NCBI RefSeq assembly: GCF_000182925.2
Contig: NC_026505.1
Location: 5,146,001 to 5,210,000 of the forward strand
Source of the DNA: Neurospora crassa OR74A
Lineage: Eukaryota; Ascomycota; Sordariomycetes; Sordariales; Sordariaceae
Length of the DNA: 64,000 nt
Direction of reading: 5' to 3'
The notes beneath the pieces are model-generated. The model ran no database searches. It saw nothing but the letters and a program-made list of their open reading frames with translations, and was not told the DNA's origin. Each line of letters begins with the position of its first letter. Position 1 is the stretch's first letter. Positions 1 to 11,995 of this stretch are shown piece by piece. Position numbers and translations under genes: made by a program.

Positions 1-1613
1 ATTCCCTTGATTAGTTCGACGCGCCGTCGGCCGAAGTTGCTCGGCGGGATTGGAACAAGCGTCGAAGGCTCCGGAAACCGCGTCGAAGATGGTGGACCCG
101 GTAATCCGCACTCCAGCAGTGGTTGTGCTTATCGGTGACCGAATAGAGTGTTATCGTCGGTCGCCTTTCTCTCGCCAAGTTCGTCGTCGACCTGTGATTT
201 CGTGGGATGGGTGTTAAAGGGCGGCCGTGGCGTAACGCCGAGTGGAAAAGTGTAAGGGCGGGTAGTTGGATGGATGGCTTTTGCGGTAGGTACCTTTGGC
301 TGCAGGAAGGAACCGGCTAAGCTACTGTAAGGATGTTGCAGCGGCCTCCTTTTTTTTCGGACGGAATCTCGCTGGCTGCAGCAGTAGAGGTGGTACCTGG
401 TACGGGGCTACCCGGCGCGCAGAGGCTTTTTTAGTAGCGAAGTTTTAGTGCAGCTGCAGTGGCAGGGCAGGGGGGGTGTATGATGGAGAAGAATGCCCGG
501 ATTCTTTTTGTGAAAGACTTTCCGCTTTCTACAGGTACTCTTAGGTTGTTGCCAGATGAACAAGGGAACCACGACGACACCGACGACAACAACAACAACA
601 CCGACCAAATAAACAACAACAAAACAACGGGCAAAGGATAAAAGAGAGTGGTATATGCGGTCTGTGGGTTGTTGGACAACGAAGTGGAAGTGTAAAGTGG
701 GAAAGTAAAGATCCGGTCAGGACGAGCGGTGCACCCGAGCTTTGATAGAATCAAACCTGGAACTAAAAAGCGGCAATGATGTAGTGGGAGGCAGTGGACT
801 GATGCTGGGCGGGCGGTCAAGGTGCTTTCACTAGTGTGCAAGTCAAAAGTCTGGGCGACCGACCCAAGGGAAGTAAAAGTGCAACTGAAGTCACGGTGAC
901 GAAGTGACACCTCAGCAACGAAAGAGGGAACAAATCGAAGCAAAAACAAAAAAACCATTGAGAGTGGAGGGCCAATTTCAGACAGGGACGATATATCATT
1001 TGTTGGCCATGCACCCCACCCCTTTTTTTTCCGCCCTTTCCATTATTCTCCCCCTCCCCCTTCCAATTGCATTGTCCATTTGTGCTTCCCCATCCCCTCT
1101 CGGCATTCCGTCTCGTTGCCCAGGCATTGTCCTGATATTTCTCTAGTGTTGTAGTGAGTGGATAGCCAGATTGTGAAACAGCTGGCTGATTTCTCTTCCT
1201 CTTCAGATATTCCTTGATGCTAGCACGGGCAGACTATAATGGCCCGTCCCGGCCATTGTTGAGCTGGACTCTCTGGGGTTTCCACTTTCCTAGTGTATGT
1301 AGTCCCGTCTTCACATGGTGGGGTTGGTAGTCTACATAGTACACAGTAGCGGGGGACGGGGGCAGAACTGCGGACTTGTCGGATGCTGATCGGTCACCGT
1401 TGGAGCGTACAGATGATCCACCGTTGCTCGGCTGACTGATGATTGCACATGTCTGTCTCCGACCGACACGGCTGCCATGCGTTGTCCGCCCGGCTGACTG
1501 TTGCGCGCAAGACGCCGAGCATGCGAGGGCCGTGAGAGCAAACTGCCGCGATTGTCGACGACGATGTCATGTCTTGTCCGGCCGGGCCCTCTTCCGTCAG
1601 GTCGACAGGCCTG

Positions 1614-1637
1614 GACTGCGACTGCGACTGCGACTGC
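1614..1637. repeat. (GACTGC)4 hexanucleotide repeat
   Basis: Four exact copies of GACTGC in tandem, followed by a degenerate copy. It lies in gene-free DNA. Confidence 0.9.
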
Positions 1638-3342
1638 GATGCGACGCCCGGGGCGGGGCGTGTTCCTATCATTCAGGGACTTCAAGGTGCCGGTGAGGTG
1701 CAGCATGATGCTGCGCTGAGCGCGTTTCCTCGGTACCTGACTTGCCCATCACTTTGTGCATGACGCTCAGGTACCTGTCTATCGCGCGCAATTTCTCCTA
1801 CGGCGCACAAATGCCCCTTGCCAAGACTTTCTAAGCTTTGTCCCTTCCCTTGGCCCTTGCTCAAACGCATTTGCCAGGCTTGTTTATGACAAAATTACGG
1901 TTACATACCGTCAAATCGGTCCTGCCCCTGTTGATACAGCCTGGGCAAAACATTCACCACTTCTAGTCACCTGGATGAAAATGCATCGATTCTCATCACG
2001 GCCAAGAATCCAAGTCTGTTGAGTGTCTCTGAAGTTGAGAGAAGACTTCAGTTAGCTGCTCATCAACTTGTAGAAAAAAGAAACAAGTCTGCCCGTGGTG
2101 ATGAAAAAGTTGGCCGAGTTCTGGATCATCAAATCTGGGATGGCCTGTGCGCGGTAACCATGGTTTTGTCATGCATGAACCAGGGACAACCACCCACACA
2201 CAGCACCAACACCACAAGGGACCGTCGTCACTTCCACTTGGACTCGGCTGTAAAAACCACCTGCCCCAAGTCTTGAATGCCCCTTTAATTACCTCTGATG
2301 GAATACACAAGAAACCATCGTTGGACACCGAAAGGCAAAGGAAGATTCCATTGCGGGTCCTGGACCCTTTTTCTCTGTGCCCTTGCTCACTGCAATGGCC
2401 GGCCCTTGTTCACTTGCACGGCAGCCACAACGGCAGCGGGCAAACCACAACTCTTTAACAGAGCAGGTGATTCGATCCAAGACACTTCGCACTAACCATG
2501 GTAGCAGTCATCTATCTCCCGCTCGTCCAATGAGATGAACGGTGATCTCGTTTCATCAGTCTTGGGACACGCGAAACAGTGACAGACGACGCCAGCCAAC
2601 CAGATATCCGATCCCTTCTTTGCTCCTGCTCTTCCGCCCATGTTGTGCTTCCATGATTCATATACATGATAATCAAACCCAGCCCGCGTCTCCGTCATCT
2701 AAATTTCTTGTTCACTATCTCACGCTTCCCATCATCATCATCGGGCGGAAGATGAGGCGACGGGAGTAACTGACGGGTGGCGAGTGTGTTCACCTTTCCC
2801 TGCAACTTTCCACTTGCAACTCCCGGTCTTTCTATACCTAGTCTAGGTCTTAGCCAGGCACCAGGATAGGATAGTCTCCATTTGCTTCTCCTCCTTCATA
2901 TCATATCCATCAAGCATGAAAGGCGCATCACGGCCGCGAACCGTCCAGACCTCATCCACCTGCTCAGACTACACCAGGATTGCCTTACTTCTCCCAGTAG
3001 TAGTCCTATCCATCCATCCTTCACTCATTCATTCCTTCATTCACCACGGGCATCCCCGGCCCCCCAAGTTTTCCTGGTCATCGGTTCAAGACATTGCCTA
3101 GTTTCGTCTCGCAACGTTACCTAGTTGAACTAGAGACACAAATAGTACCGCCAACCTCCACGTTATTTCGCTTTACCTCACAGGCCTTCTTTCTCTCTCT
3201 CTCTCTCCCCCTCTCTCTCTGGCAACCCACCACCTCCTTGAGCCGCCCTCCCGAACGAATCCATGGCCTTTCAACAAAACTCCTGTTGAAAGATGGATAA
3301 TATAATTTCGCTCCTTGAATTCCGTTGTACCGTTGCCCCCCC

Positions 3343-3405
3343 CCCCCCCCCCCCTCCCCGGGCGTGCTTTCCGTCTGCCTGCCTGCCTGGGGAGGGGGGG
3401 GGGGG
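3343..3405. repeat. C-tract/G-tract perfect inverted repeat
   Basis: The left arm at 3343-3359 is twelve C, one T and four C. The right arm at 3389-3405 is four G, one A and twelve G. The arms are exact reverse complements and give a 17-bp stem with a 29-nt loop. The C run extends left to 3336, for 19 C in all. One strand could form a G-quadruplex and the other an i-motif. This is seen directly in the sequence; any function is unknown. Confidence 0.85.
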
Positions 3406-3638
3406 CCCATCTCTTCTTTGGTGTAGTGTTGACTTTTGTCCAATGATCGTTTTTTTCGATGCAAGTCATCAACGTTTCTTGATGTACTGTGTATGTACCT
3501 GTGCAACCAGCTAACCCCCCTCCCCGCAAACATATGTGCTTGCTTCTTCGTCGTTGTTGCTGTTGTCGCTGCCGCCACATAGTAAGCGGCTGCTGTCTGA
3601 CCGTTGGAAAAAACCTCGACCGATTTGATTGATTGATC

Positions 3639-3660
3639 ATCATATGTAGGTACATATGAT
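3639..3660. repeat. 10-bp inverted repeat with 2-nt spacer
   Basis: ATCATATGTA, then GG, then TACATATGAT: perfect arms of 10 nt around a 2-nt centre, in an AT-rich patch. It could be a dimeric binding site or chance. Confidence 0.7.
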
Positions 3661-3824
3661 ATATATGTCCGTCAACCCAAGCCAAGTAAAATGGTGGTGA
3701 ACGATGTAAGTAGCCGCCTTATTTTGCTACCTACCATTGCCTTCCTCCAACAAACAGTCGTCTATCGGTGTTATTTCTTCCTATCTACTACACTACCTCT
3801 ATCCCCTCCTTCTCCAGGATGCCT

Positions 3825-3955
3825 TGCATACATACACATACACATGCACATACTGGTTGGTACCGGCGTCGTCTATGCAAACTAAGCCGACGAGCAGTTC
3901 AAGTTTGATAAAGGCACATACATACATATATACATACATACATGCATACATACCT
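3825..3955. repeat. ACAT/CATA-rich microsatellite patch
   Basis: Imperfect runs of CATACATA/ACAC occur around 3825-3855 and again around 3919-3955. It is simple sequence in gene-free DNA. Confidence 0.7.
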
Positions 3956-4481
3956 AGCTCAACTTTACATACATGACCGGTAAGCACTGACAAGCTTGAT
4001 GCATCATCATGTGCAAAGTGTGCATACACGAAAAGGATATGCAGGATGGTATCTTATCTAAGCTGCTGCTTTGACAATGGTGCAGGTTGCAAGCAGATGA
4101 GAGAAAGAGTCCGCTTTGGCTTGGATGTCGGAGAAGGAAGAGGGAGGGGCGCGTAATGAGGGGAAGGGAGTTTTTGTCTACCTCTACGTAGAGAAATATT
4201 TACCTACTCGTCATCAGGTATTGAAGCAACGAACTTCGGCTGGCTGGGGAAGTGGCTTGCTTGAAAGTCTGACGAGAGGTAGACAAGGTGTGTCAAACAA
4301 GTGATGAGAACAAAGTGACAACAACACATGTGAGATGGGAGAAATAGCCAAGAACATACACGAGATGAGAGACGTGATACTAAGAGAATAAAAAATAAGA
4401 ATTAACACTCGTGAATTATCGAATCTACCTCTTAACCATGCTAATGATACCAGCCCAAGTCTAAATGTCCTGCAAATCCAC

Positions 4482-7400
4482 CTAAGACTGCCACATGTAC
4501 TCGCTCAAATTCAGCAACTTATCCGCCATCTGCCTCTTCGCCGCCGCCGCCACGCCGCGCTCCGGATCCGCCAACTGCTCGCTATAACACAGCTCCACGA
4601 GCGCCTTGAGTTCATCGTAGCTGAACCGGTCCTTATCGTCCCCAAAAATTTCCGCCGACTTTCTCGAGTTGGGCGTCTCCGCCCCTTCTTCTCCGGCGTC
4701 TTCACTTTTTCGTCCTGCGTCACCAGTTTCCTGGGAGCCAGAAGAGGCGACGCCTTCCCTGGCTTTCTCGAGAATGGCATCCACTCCGCGCTCAAACATC
4801 TCAAAGTAATTACTTGCCCTCACGAGATCGACTCCTTCCTCGATATTCTTGAGGTTCTGCTGCAGCACAAGGATGTTGAGTTGCATGCGCCCGCACCCCT
4901 TGGCGTTCATGGGCGCCGTCATGGGCGCGTTCTTGATCAGGAACCCGTTGATCAGCTTGCCGAGGCCGTTCCTGACAAACTGAACCTCGCGCAGGCGGAG
5001 GCATCTCACTAGAATTTCGTCGTAGGCCACCATTTCCGAGTTGAGCGAGAGGATCTCCGGGTCCGGCTCGTTGACTTCCTGATCGAGCAGGTAGGGGGCC
5101 GTGGTGAGCGGGGACAGGGCCGTTTGGAGGGAGTGCAGGATGCGAGTGCGGATTTCAAGGTGTAGAGTGAGGAGGGCGGTGGAGGCGAGCTCGTCGTAGG
5201 ATACTAGGATACTATCAAAGTTTCTAAGGGGGGAATGAGTTAGCAAGCGAATACTTATCAGGGTTGAAGAAGGAAAATATATAGGATAGTAAACTTACTC
5301 AACGGTCTCCTCCGTCATAGGCAGGTAAACGGGGGCTTCCCCTCCTGTAGCTTTGCTCGGGTCGTTCAGCAGCGTCCAGCGCTTCTTCTCCGCCTTGGTC
5401 GGGAAGCTCGACTTGGATGAGTCCGTCTCGTTACGCGTTATGTGACGCAGACCGTGGATCTTAACCGACAGCCACTTCATACTGGTGTATAGCAGACACA
5501 TGGACTGAATCATGTCGCGATCCTGAATGATGTCACTGGCGTCCAGGTCCCGACCGTTGGCCCACGCGATGAGCTGGTTCACCTCGCGGTAAAGAAGCTC
5601 CAGATCGTTCAGGTTTTCCGACTTCCACAGCCTCTGTATCGTCTCGCGGACTTCACTAGGCTCGGTGGCGAGAATGGCAGATGCCCGAAGCTTTTCCTTT
5701 TCCCTGATCTGCTTGTCCCCCCCTTCTTGTGTCTTGGTGACCAGGGCTTTGTACCAGCTGAAGCAGCGGTCGTAGTATCGGACCATTTGGGTGATGATGA
5801 GCGTACTCAGCGCTTGGTCGTGGGGAATAGTGCCCAGCATCCGGCAAAAGGCTGTGATGACTGTGAAGAAGGCTGTGGTTCCCTTGTACACAGGCCGCTT
5901 CGCAACTTGGGCCCAGTCCGAGTCTTGCTGAAAGGCGTCTGCCTCGCCAAAGACAGTATCACTGAGCTTTCCAAGGGTCTCGTCGAGTTGAGGCTGGAAG
6001 ACATTGACGAGGAAGTTGTCAAGGAACGATGTCAGCGTGCTGGTTGCCAGATCGGACCCCGGGGGCACAATGCTCTTCAACCTCTGAAGGAAGATGAGAG
6101 TAGGTGGTAGAAGCAGGCTCATGTTGAACACGCTGGGCTCTACCAGGGATTTGTAAGTGCCACTGTTCTGTTGACTGCTTCCTGAGCCGTACCCTGCCGA
6201 CTTCCTCGAAGTAATTGGCTCAGATCGCGGGATGATCAAAGAACCCTTCTTGTTGTCACGCCGGGTGCTGTCCGTAAGTCCAGGTACGGCGGCCCGGATG
6301 ATGGAGTCCAAGGCCTCATATTCCGAGGCCATTTCGGCTGACTTGGCATCAACTTCGGAGAACTTGAAGAGATTGTCGCGGGCAGAATCCGCCCTGCCAT
6401 TCATGCCCATGCCAGGTCTGGGTGTACGGCTGAACTGATAGACATCCGCATCGGTGGTAACGTAGTTGTGCAGGAGTGCCCGAATCTCGTTTTGGTAGAG
6501 GTTCCAGAGCTCCTTGAAGCCCCCTAGCAGCACACTGTTGTTGCCAGCACCTTCACGGCGAATCAAGGCTTTGATGGCTTCGTGTAGCACCCGATGACCC
6601 TCAGCGATGGCCTCGAACTTGCCGTAAAGCGTCGATAGCAAATCGTGAATGACGTCTGCTCGCATTCGGGTTTCGCGGTGACCGTAAATGTTAAGGCCGT
6701 GAGACCCAGACGCGCCTCCGCGTAGTGAGCTCGGATGCTTCTGGTCTACATCGTTGATAGTCTCATTGACGACCGCGAAAAGCTCGACGGGTAACCTCTG
6801 CTTGAGCATGTCGACCGCTGTCTCTAGCCTTCCCAGTCTGTTCAGAGCTTCAACGAGGAGGGTCACATAGTAAAACGTGTCCGCCTCGGGATTCTTTTGG
6901 GGATCCTCAGCCACGGACTTTTCCCAGTCAATGGTGTCCAAGATTCCGTGGAAGGGTGCCACGCCTGGGGCGTCTCCATAGGTCTCATGAGAAATTCCCT
7001 GGACCTTTGCCAGGTTCTGCCACCTTTCCTGACAGTACGGTGATTTCAGATAGAGATGTTCGTGCAACTCTTCCACCAGGATATCCATGAGGGCGGTCTC
7101 CTGATTTGCAAGATAGCTTCGCAGGTCGCTCAGGGCACCAATGTTATCCAGCTCGGGCTTCCTCAGCTTCCGTAGCGCATTCTGCAGGACCTCGACGGCG
7201 GTCAGAAAACGCTTCTCGGATATCCTGGCCTCCAACTGGTCTGGAACGGTGCGCAAGTCATCGAGCTCGTTCAGTGTTTGTAGGACGCCATCGTACATGC
7301 GTGACGTGGCATGTAGCTGTTTGAGTTCGGGATTGGTGGTGCAGAGTGCCGTCTTGGAGGCTGCCAGCGACTCCTTGAGGGCGCGCACCTTCTTCTGGGA

Positions 7401-7892
7401 GGACTGTATGCTCCCTTGGATCTTGTGGAATGTACCAATGGAACTGTTGAAGCCTTGGTGGTGGTCGTGGACAATGTTCTTGAGGGACTCTTGGAGGAAC
7501 TGGTGTGTCTGCTGGAAGTTGCGGTATTCGTGGGCGCGGCCGACGGAGCTGGTGTCGAGAAGCTGTAGAGCCAGCTGGACGGGGATGCAGTCTGTCTCGA
7601 CCATGGCGGGCCATTCTCTCTTGATCAGATCCAGCACGTTTCCAATCTGGCGCTCGGCATTGGACTGGATCTGCATATCGCCGGCACCCGTGCGGCCACG
7701 CTGGGCAGACCGGGGCGGGGGCGCATTTCGGGAGGCCGTCGATGGTCTTGAAGCCGGGTTAGTGCTGGTGCCATAGCGGTCGCTGGGATATCCGTCACCG
7801 TAGGGATCGTAGTCGTCGTTACGCCGGCCAAGGTTGCCGAAACCGCTGTTGCCCCGATAGGATTGCGGCTGCTGGCCGTATCGGTCGGCCAT
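4482..7892 (-). CDS. sec8: Exocyst complex component Sec8
   Basis: Predicted Sec8 subunit (1111 residues) of the exocyst, which tethers secretory vesicles to the plasma membrane at sites of polarised growth such as hyphal tips. Two exons fit: 7892-5299 and 5223-4482. The 75-nt intron has a GTAAGT donor, a GCTAAC branch site and a CCCTTAG acceptor, and the spliced length is 1112 codons including stop. The first 75 or so residues are disordered and rich in Arg, Pro and Ser. The conserved Sec8 region follows, with the typical helical stretch around HQFLQESLKNIVHDHHQGFN. The far C-terminal part is in exon 2. It is divergent from rai1, with 588 bp between the starts. Identification is by recalled family similarity; I am confident of the family. 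Confidence 0.93.
5224..5298 (-). other. Intron of sec8
   Basis: Reading on the minus strand, the donor is GTAAGT, the branch site is GCTAAC, and a C-rich tract ends in TTAG. Removing it joins GA to A to make a Glu codon and restores one frame across both exons. Confidence 0.9.
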
Positions 7893-8480
7893 GATGGTGG
7901 TGTGTGTTTGACTCGGCGTCCGGGTGTCGCGAGGAGGGAGAGCTATCGTGTTGCGCGGTACTTCATTATCGGCATGCCTAAGGTATACAGTATGGAACTA
8001 CTGCTTGGTGTGCCGGGCCCGTCTACAGTTGGTATGAATTGTAGGTGTTACTGAGTGGACGTTGAGTCGTCGTCACCCAGGACTTGAGTCGTCGGGTGTC
8101 AAGGTTAGGTTGGTCAATGATGGTGCTTTAGTTGGTGTTGCTCAAGAAGTCCTCCTCTCTCCACGTTCATGATCCCCTAAAACGGATGTACAGTGCTTGT
8201 TTGTTGTTACAGAGGGTCCCGCCGTTGCTACATAGGTACGTAACCCCACTGACAGGGCCTCACGCACGACGGATCACTGCAGGGGCAGCGGCCTCCACGA
8301 GACATGAATTACAAGCTCGAGATGCTTCCACCTCAATAAAGGTATCCTGGCTCTTCTCTACATCTATCCTCCTTTCAAGTATTAATGATAACTCGTCAAG
8401 TCCTTATACTTGGGCATTGGAATTCCAGATTTAGAGCCTTCATCCACATACACAGCGCCGGACAACCGCTCTTTTCTACC
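7893..8480. promoter_or_regulatory. Divergent sec8/rai1 intergenic region
   Basis: 588 bp between two divergent start codons. It must hold both promoters and both leaders. I see no clear TATA box or other motif I can name. Confidence 0.5.
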
Positions 8481-10106
8481 ATGACCGCCGCTTTCCCAAT
8501 CCAGCCTGTAGCACGGTTTGCGGGCAAGAGTGAGCTGGTCAAACGGCCAAAGGTAGAAACAACCTACTAGAGACATCCAAAGACCAGAGAGGCTAACTGT
8601 CTGACCAGGAATTTGCATGCTTCTCATACGATGCCGATCACAAGTTCTTACTTGGAGCTCAGTCATTGAAGTGGTATTACACACCAGACCTCAACGTCGA
8701 CCTGTCCAAGGGCTTCGAGAGCTTCATCAAACATGACGATAGTGTAGACGAACATCTGGACAGCCTACTCACCACCATAGCCGACTATGAGCAAAAGACG
8801 TCGAAACCGATCGATGCTCACATCGTAACTTGGAGAGGCATGATGACAAAGGCGAGTCTCCCTTAGACTAGCTGTTTCATGATGTCGTTCGTATATCGGA
8901 CACTAACATCATATACACCGTGATAGATCATGGCAGCCCCCTTTGATGATGACGACGGGTTTGAGATGAATGCTACCCTTTACAGAGTTCGTCCACACCT
9001 GCCGCTTGGCCATCTAACTTGGGAAGCCTTGTCATACTAACATGGCTGTAAAAGGGTTGCATGTAAGCGACCACATGGTTTCCGCCCCCATGCTATTTTG
9101 ACTGACGGCGACAAGATTTATCGAAGAGAACCATGCATACAAACAAGCATCGAGAGCAAACGAGCGGCCATGGAACGGGCCAATCCCGCAAGAAGTGATG
9201 CAGTACTGGGGTAAGCTAACTCACTGTCCACGTCTTTCATATCTGCTGAATTGGTAAGCTGACGTCTCCTGGCTTCCAAGGCTACAAGTTTGAGACTCTG
9301 AGCACACTTCCGAAACCATGGGGCCAGACCTCTCGCGATTTCATTGAAAGCCGTCCCGATCATGTCGTGAACAACAAGGAGCAATACTGCTCAGTAGTCC
9401 GTACAGGCATTGGCAAGACCATTCTCTGTATCGGTGGTGAGGTTGATGCTAGTTAGTGCTCTTGTCTCCCTACCTATACTAACGCCTCTCGTCAACCCCA
9501 ACTAATAACTCGTCTTTTCTTACTTAGTATGGGACGACAAACCAAGGACTCAAGGCGATCCAATCAACTGGGTGGAGCTCAAGACGTCGGCAGTAATCCA
9601 AAATGAGCGCCAGGCCAATAACTTTGAGCGTAAGCTCATGAAGTTTTGGATCCAGTCCTTTCTCCTAGGCGTCCCCAAGATCATTGTCGGATTCCGGACG
9701 CAGGATGGGCTGCTGGTTGAGACCAAAGAGTTCCGCACGATGGAGATACCGCTCATGGTGAAGAAGAATGGGCGGCCAAAATGGGATGGGGATACGTGCG
9801 TCAACTTTGCTAACGGCTTCCTCGAGTGTGAGTCTTGTCATTTCCTTTGTCTTCTTGAAGTCCAGCAAAGCGTCTTATGCTTTGGAATCTATGACTAACA
9901 GTCTCTTTTCAGGGCTTCGCCATACCATCACCGACGAGGGCGTGTGGAGGATCAAGAGAAGGCCTCGGTCGGCAGAAATCGAAGTGTTCAAAGTCGAGGA
10001 GGTGGGCCACGGAGACATCATCACAGATGAGTTCATGAACTGGCGGATCAAGCTCGAGCTTCGTCAGGCACAGCCGCCTACTGAAGACAATGAGACCGAA
10101 GAGTAA
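8481..10106 (+). CDS. rai1: Rai1/DXO-family RNA decapping enzyme
   Basis: Predicted Rai1, partner of the Rat1 5'-3' exonuclease, with pyrophosphohydrolase/decapping activity on aberrant RNA 5' ends in the nucleus. Eight exons give 380 residues: 8481-8552, 8609-8851, 8927-8986, 9055-9062, 9116-9210, 9281-9451, 9528-9827 and 9913-10106. The total is 381 codons including stop. Family motifs are intact: GYKFE (Glu164), EVD (Glu213, Asp215) and ELK (Glu233, Lys235), which are the metal-binding and catalytic residues of the DXO fold. Exon 4 is only 8 nt (GGTTGCAT) and yields R-G-C-I-F-I-E-E across its junctions. Intron 2 appears to use a GC donor (AAG then GCGAGT). The model explains every homologous block in frame. 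Confidence 0.92.
9055..9062 (+). other. 8-nt microexon of rai1
   Basis: GGTTGCAT is preceded by a CTAAC branch site and an AAAAG acceptor, and followed by a GTAAGC donor. It supplies Gly, Cys and two bases of Ile, and keeps the frame between exon 3 and exon 5. Skipping it would shift the frame. Confidence 0.75.
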
Positions 10107-10508
10107 GCTGAATTGGACGAAGCAGTACACGTCTTCTTATGTGCATCAGTGTCCAATAGAAAGAAGTACATTGGCGTTGGGCAACCCACGGTAGCTTCTC
10201 AGCCACCCCCCTCGTTCTTGCCTGCCAGTTCCGACGTCTTCCATCATCCAACCCTACCTGTCTGCACCTTCCGTGTGATAAGGCACGCCGCGAGGCAGCT
10301 TTCCATCTAATCTCAACCCACTAAAGACGCGAAGCTCCCCGCTGTCAACTGAACAAATGTTCACCTCCCTGTCAACAACCCAAACCATCAAAATCTCCAT
10401 GCTTCCATTCACCCACGAATTCATTTCCACCATTCACTCTCTGGGTTATAGATCGCTTGACTCTGTCCAGCAATCGTCCGTCATAACTCGCGGTCCTTTA
10501 AAATCATT
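10107..10508. other. Gap between rai1 and the HET pseudogene
   Basis: About 400 bp of CT-rich sequence with no open frame that resembles a protein. It is presumably the rai1 3' end and the old promoter of the HET-domain gene. Confidence 0.5.
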
Positions 10509-11995
10509 ATGACCCCAATCCACGCCACGCGTCTCGACACTTCTCAAAAAGACATCCGCTTGCTCGAGCTTCTCCCGGCCAACAGTCTTCAAGACCCCAT
10601 CCAATGCAGACTGTACATAACTCAACTGTCAATGGAAACGGAGTATACGGCCTTATCATACGTCTGGGGAGATCCGAATGTTACCTCTCCCATTGCTGTC
10701 AACGGCGTTCCCTTCCATGCAACTCACAACCTTTGCGCTGCTCTAAGACGCATACGATCTAAATCCAACCTCTCCACGACGCTTTGGGTAGATGCGATAT
10801 GCATCAACCAGTCCGACAAAGACGAGAAATCGTCTCAGGTTCAGCTGATGACAGATATCTACCACAATGCCTTGCTCGTCACTGTCTGGCTGGGGGAAAG
10901 CGACAGTACACCGATGAGGCAATCGTTCTCATCAAGCTTACGGCCTATCTCCAAAGATCTCTTGAAATAAAGGGGAAAGGCACTCTACTGCCAATTATCT
11001 TCTGCGTACCGTTTCATCCGCTTTTTCCAAGTCCGACCTGAGATCACTCGCCCTTCTCAAATTCTTCTCTCGCCCCTGGTGGAGTCGTGTCTGGGTTGTT
11101 CGAGAAGTTATCGTCTCTCGGCGTGCAAATATTGTATTCGGAACGAAAGAGATCTTGGAGTGGAAGAGTTTGAGCTTCAGATGATGAGTGCACTTGTCGA
11201 TAGGCCAGTTTGCGACGACTGATGTACGAATATCTACACCAAATGTGCCCTATAAGCAGAAAGGGGAATGGAGTTGAAGACTATGTTCAAGCTCGCCTGT
11301 TGGTAGATATTCAAACATACTCTTTACTCTCTCGAAAAGATAATGTCAGAGGACGTGTTACGGTCAGTCTCGTGCTCAAATCTCCCTATGGGTTCACTAT
11401 TCAACTTCACTCTTCACAATGAGATATCGTGCCAGGACCGGAATATACTGGACAGAACTTGGGCTACCTCATGCTTTATTGTTTGCACACTTGCCTTATA
11501 ATCCAGCTGTGTTCGTGAACACCTATCGCAAGGTCGTACAAATATGATAGATTTGCATGAACCTCAGCTCTATCCAGCACATGTCGCTATTGGTATTGCC
11601 AAGTGAACAGAGCACGGATACGGGTACCATATCCGACTGACCTGACTACATGTATTGGAGAGATTGTCATGTACCAGTTTGGAATGCTCACTTTGATGAT
11701 TCAGAGTCTTGATGGATTGCTCGACTATTCTGCATGCTTGAACGGACGATCAATTCTGATGTGTTTGTCTCGTAATCTTTTTGACAGCACCATATGTCCG
11801 GTGAGCAAGACCCATCCGACTTAGAATATGAGACCGAGTTTGCTAATTCCGTGAGGTATCTCAGGAATGCGGTATCGACGAGTGAATCTGGACGCAAGCG
11901 GATGACTTGATGAAACACTCGTCGGGTACACAAGATTGATGCTGACTGACAGAAGCAAAAGACTATGGACGCGAACAGTTTCACTCTGAGATGTT
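10509..11995 (+). pseudogene. Decayed HET-domain (heterokaryon incompatibility) gene
   Basis: The first part encodes clear HET-domain motifs: YTALSYVWGD at about residue 48, then LWVDAICINQ, followed by a block around LMTDIY and VTVWLG. Further HET-like sequence (SRPWWSRVWVVREV) follows at about 11064-11115 but is not in the same open frame. A stretch near 11800-11910 also looks like former coding sequence, though I cannot assign it. HET-domain proteins trigger cell death when unlike fungal strains fuse. Here the frame is broken in several places and no set of introns explains this, so I call it a relic. The right boundary is uncertain; only about 10509-11185 is well supported. Confidence 0.75.

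Larger units (their letters stand above)
1..4481. other. Long gene-free region at left edge
   Basis: No open frame in this stretch reads like a protein. The longest ones translate simple-sequence DNA, for example Pro or Val runs from C, G or GT tracts. It holds a (GACTGC)4 run at 1614-1637, CT-rich microsatellite around 3185-3230, a C/G hairpin at 3343-3405, a 10-bp inverted repeat at 3639-3660 and ACAT-type repeats at 3825-3955. It lies downstream of sec8, so it is probably the 3' flank of sec8 plus the regulatory flank of a gene beyond the left edge. An unrecognised non-coding transcript cannot be excluded. Confidence 0.6.

Noticed and set aside
1-130. Stop-free stretch on the minus strand at the left edge
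   Set aside because: No start codon or clear acceptor defines it, and it is too short to assign to a gene outside the window.
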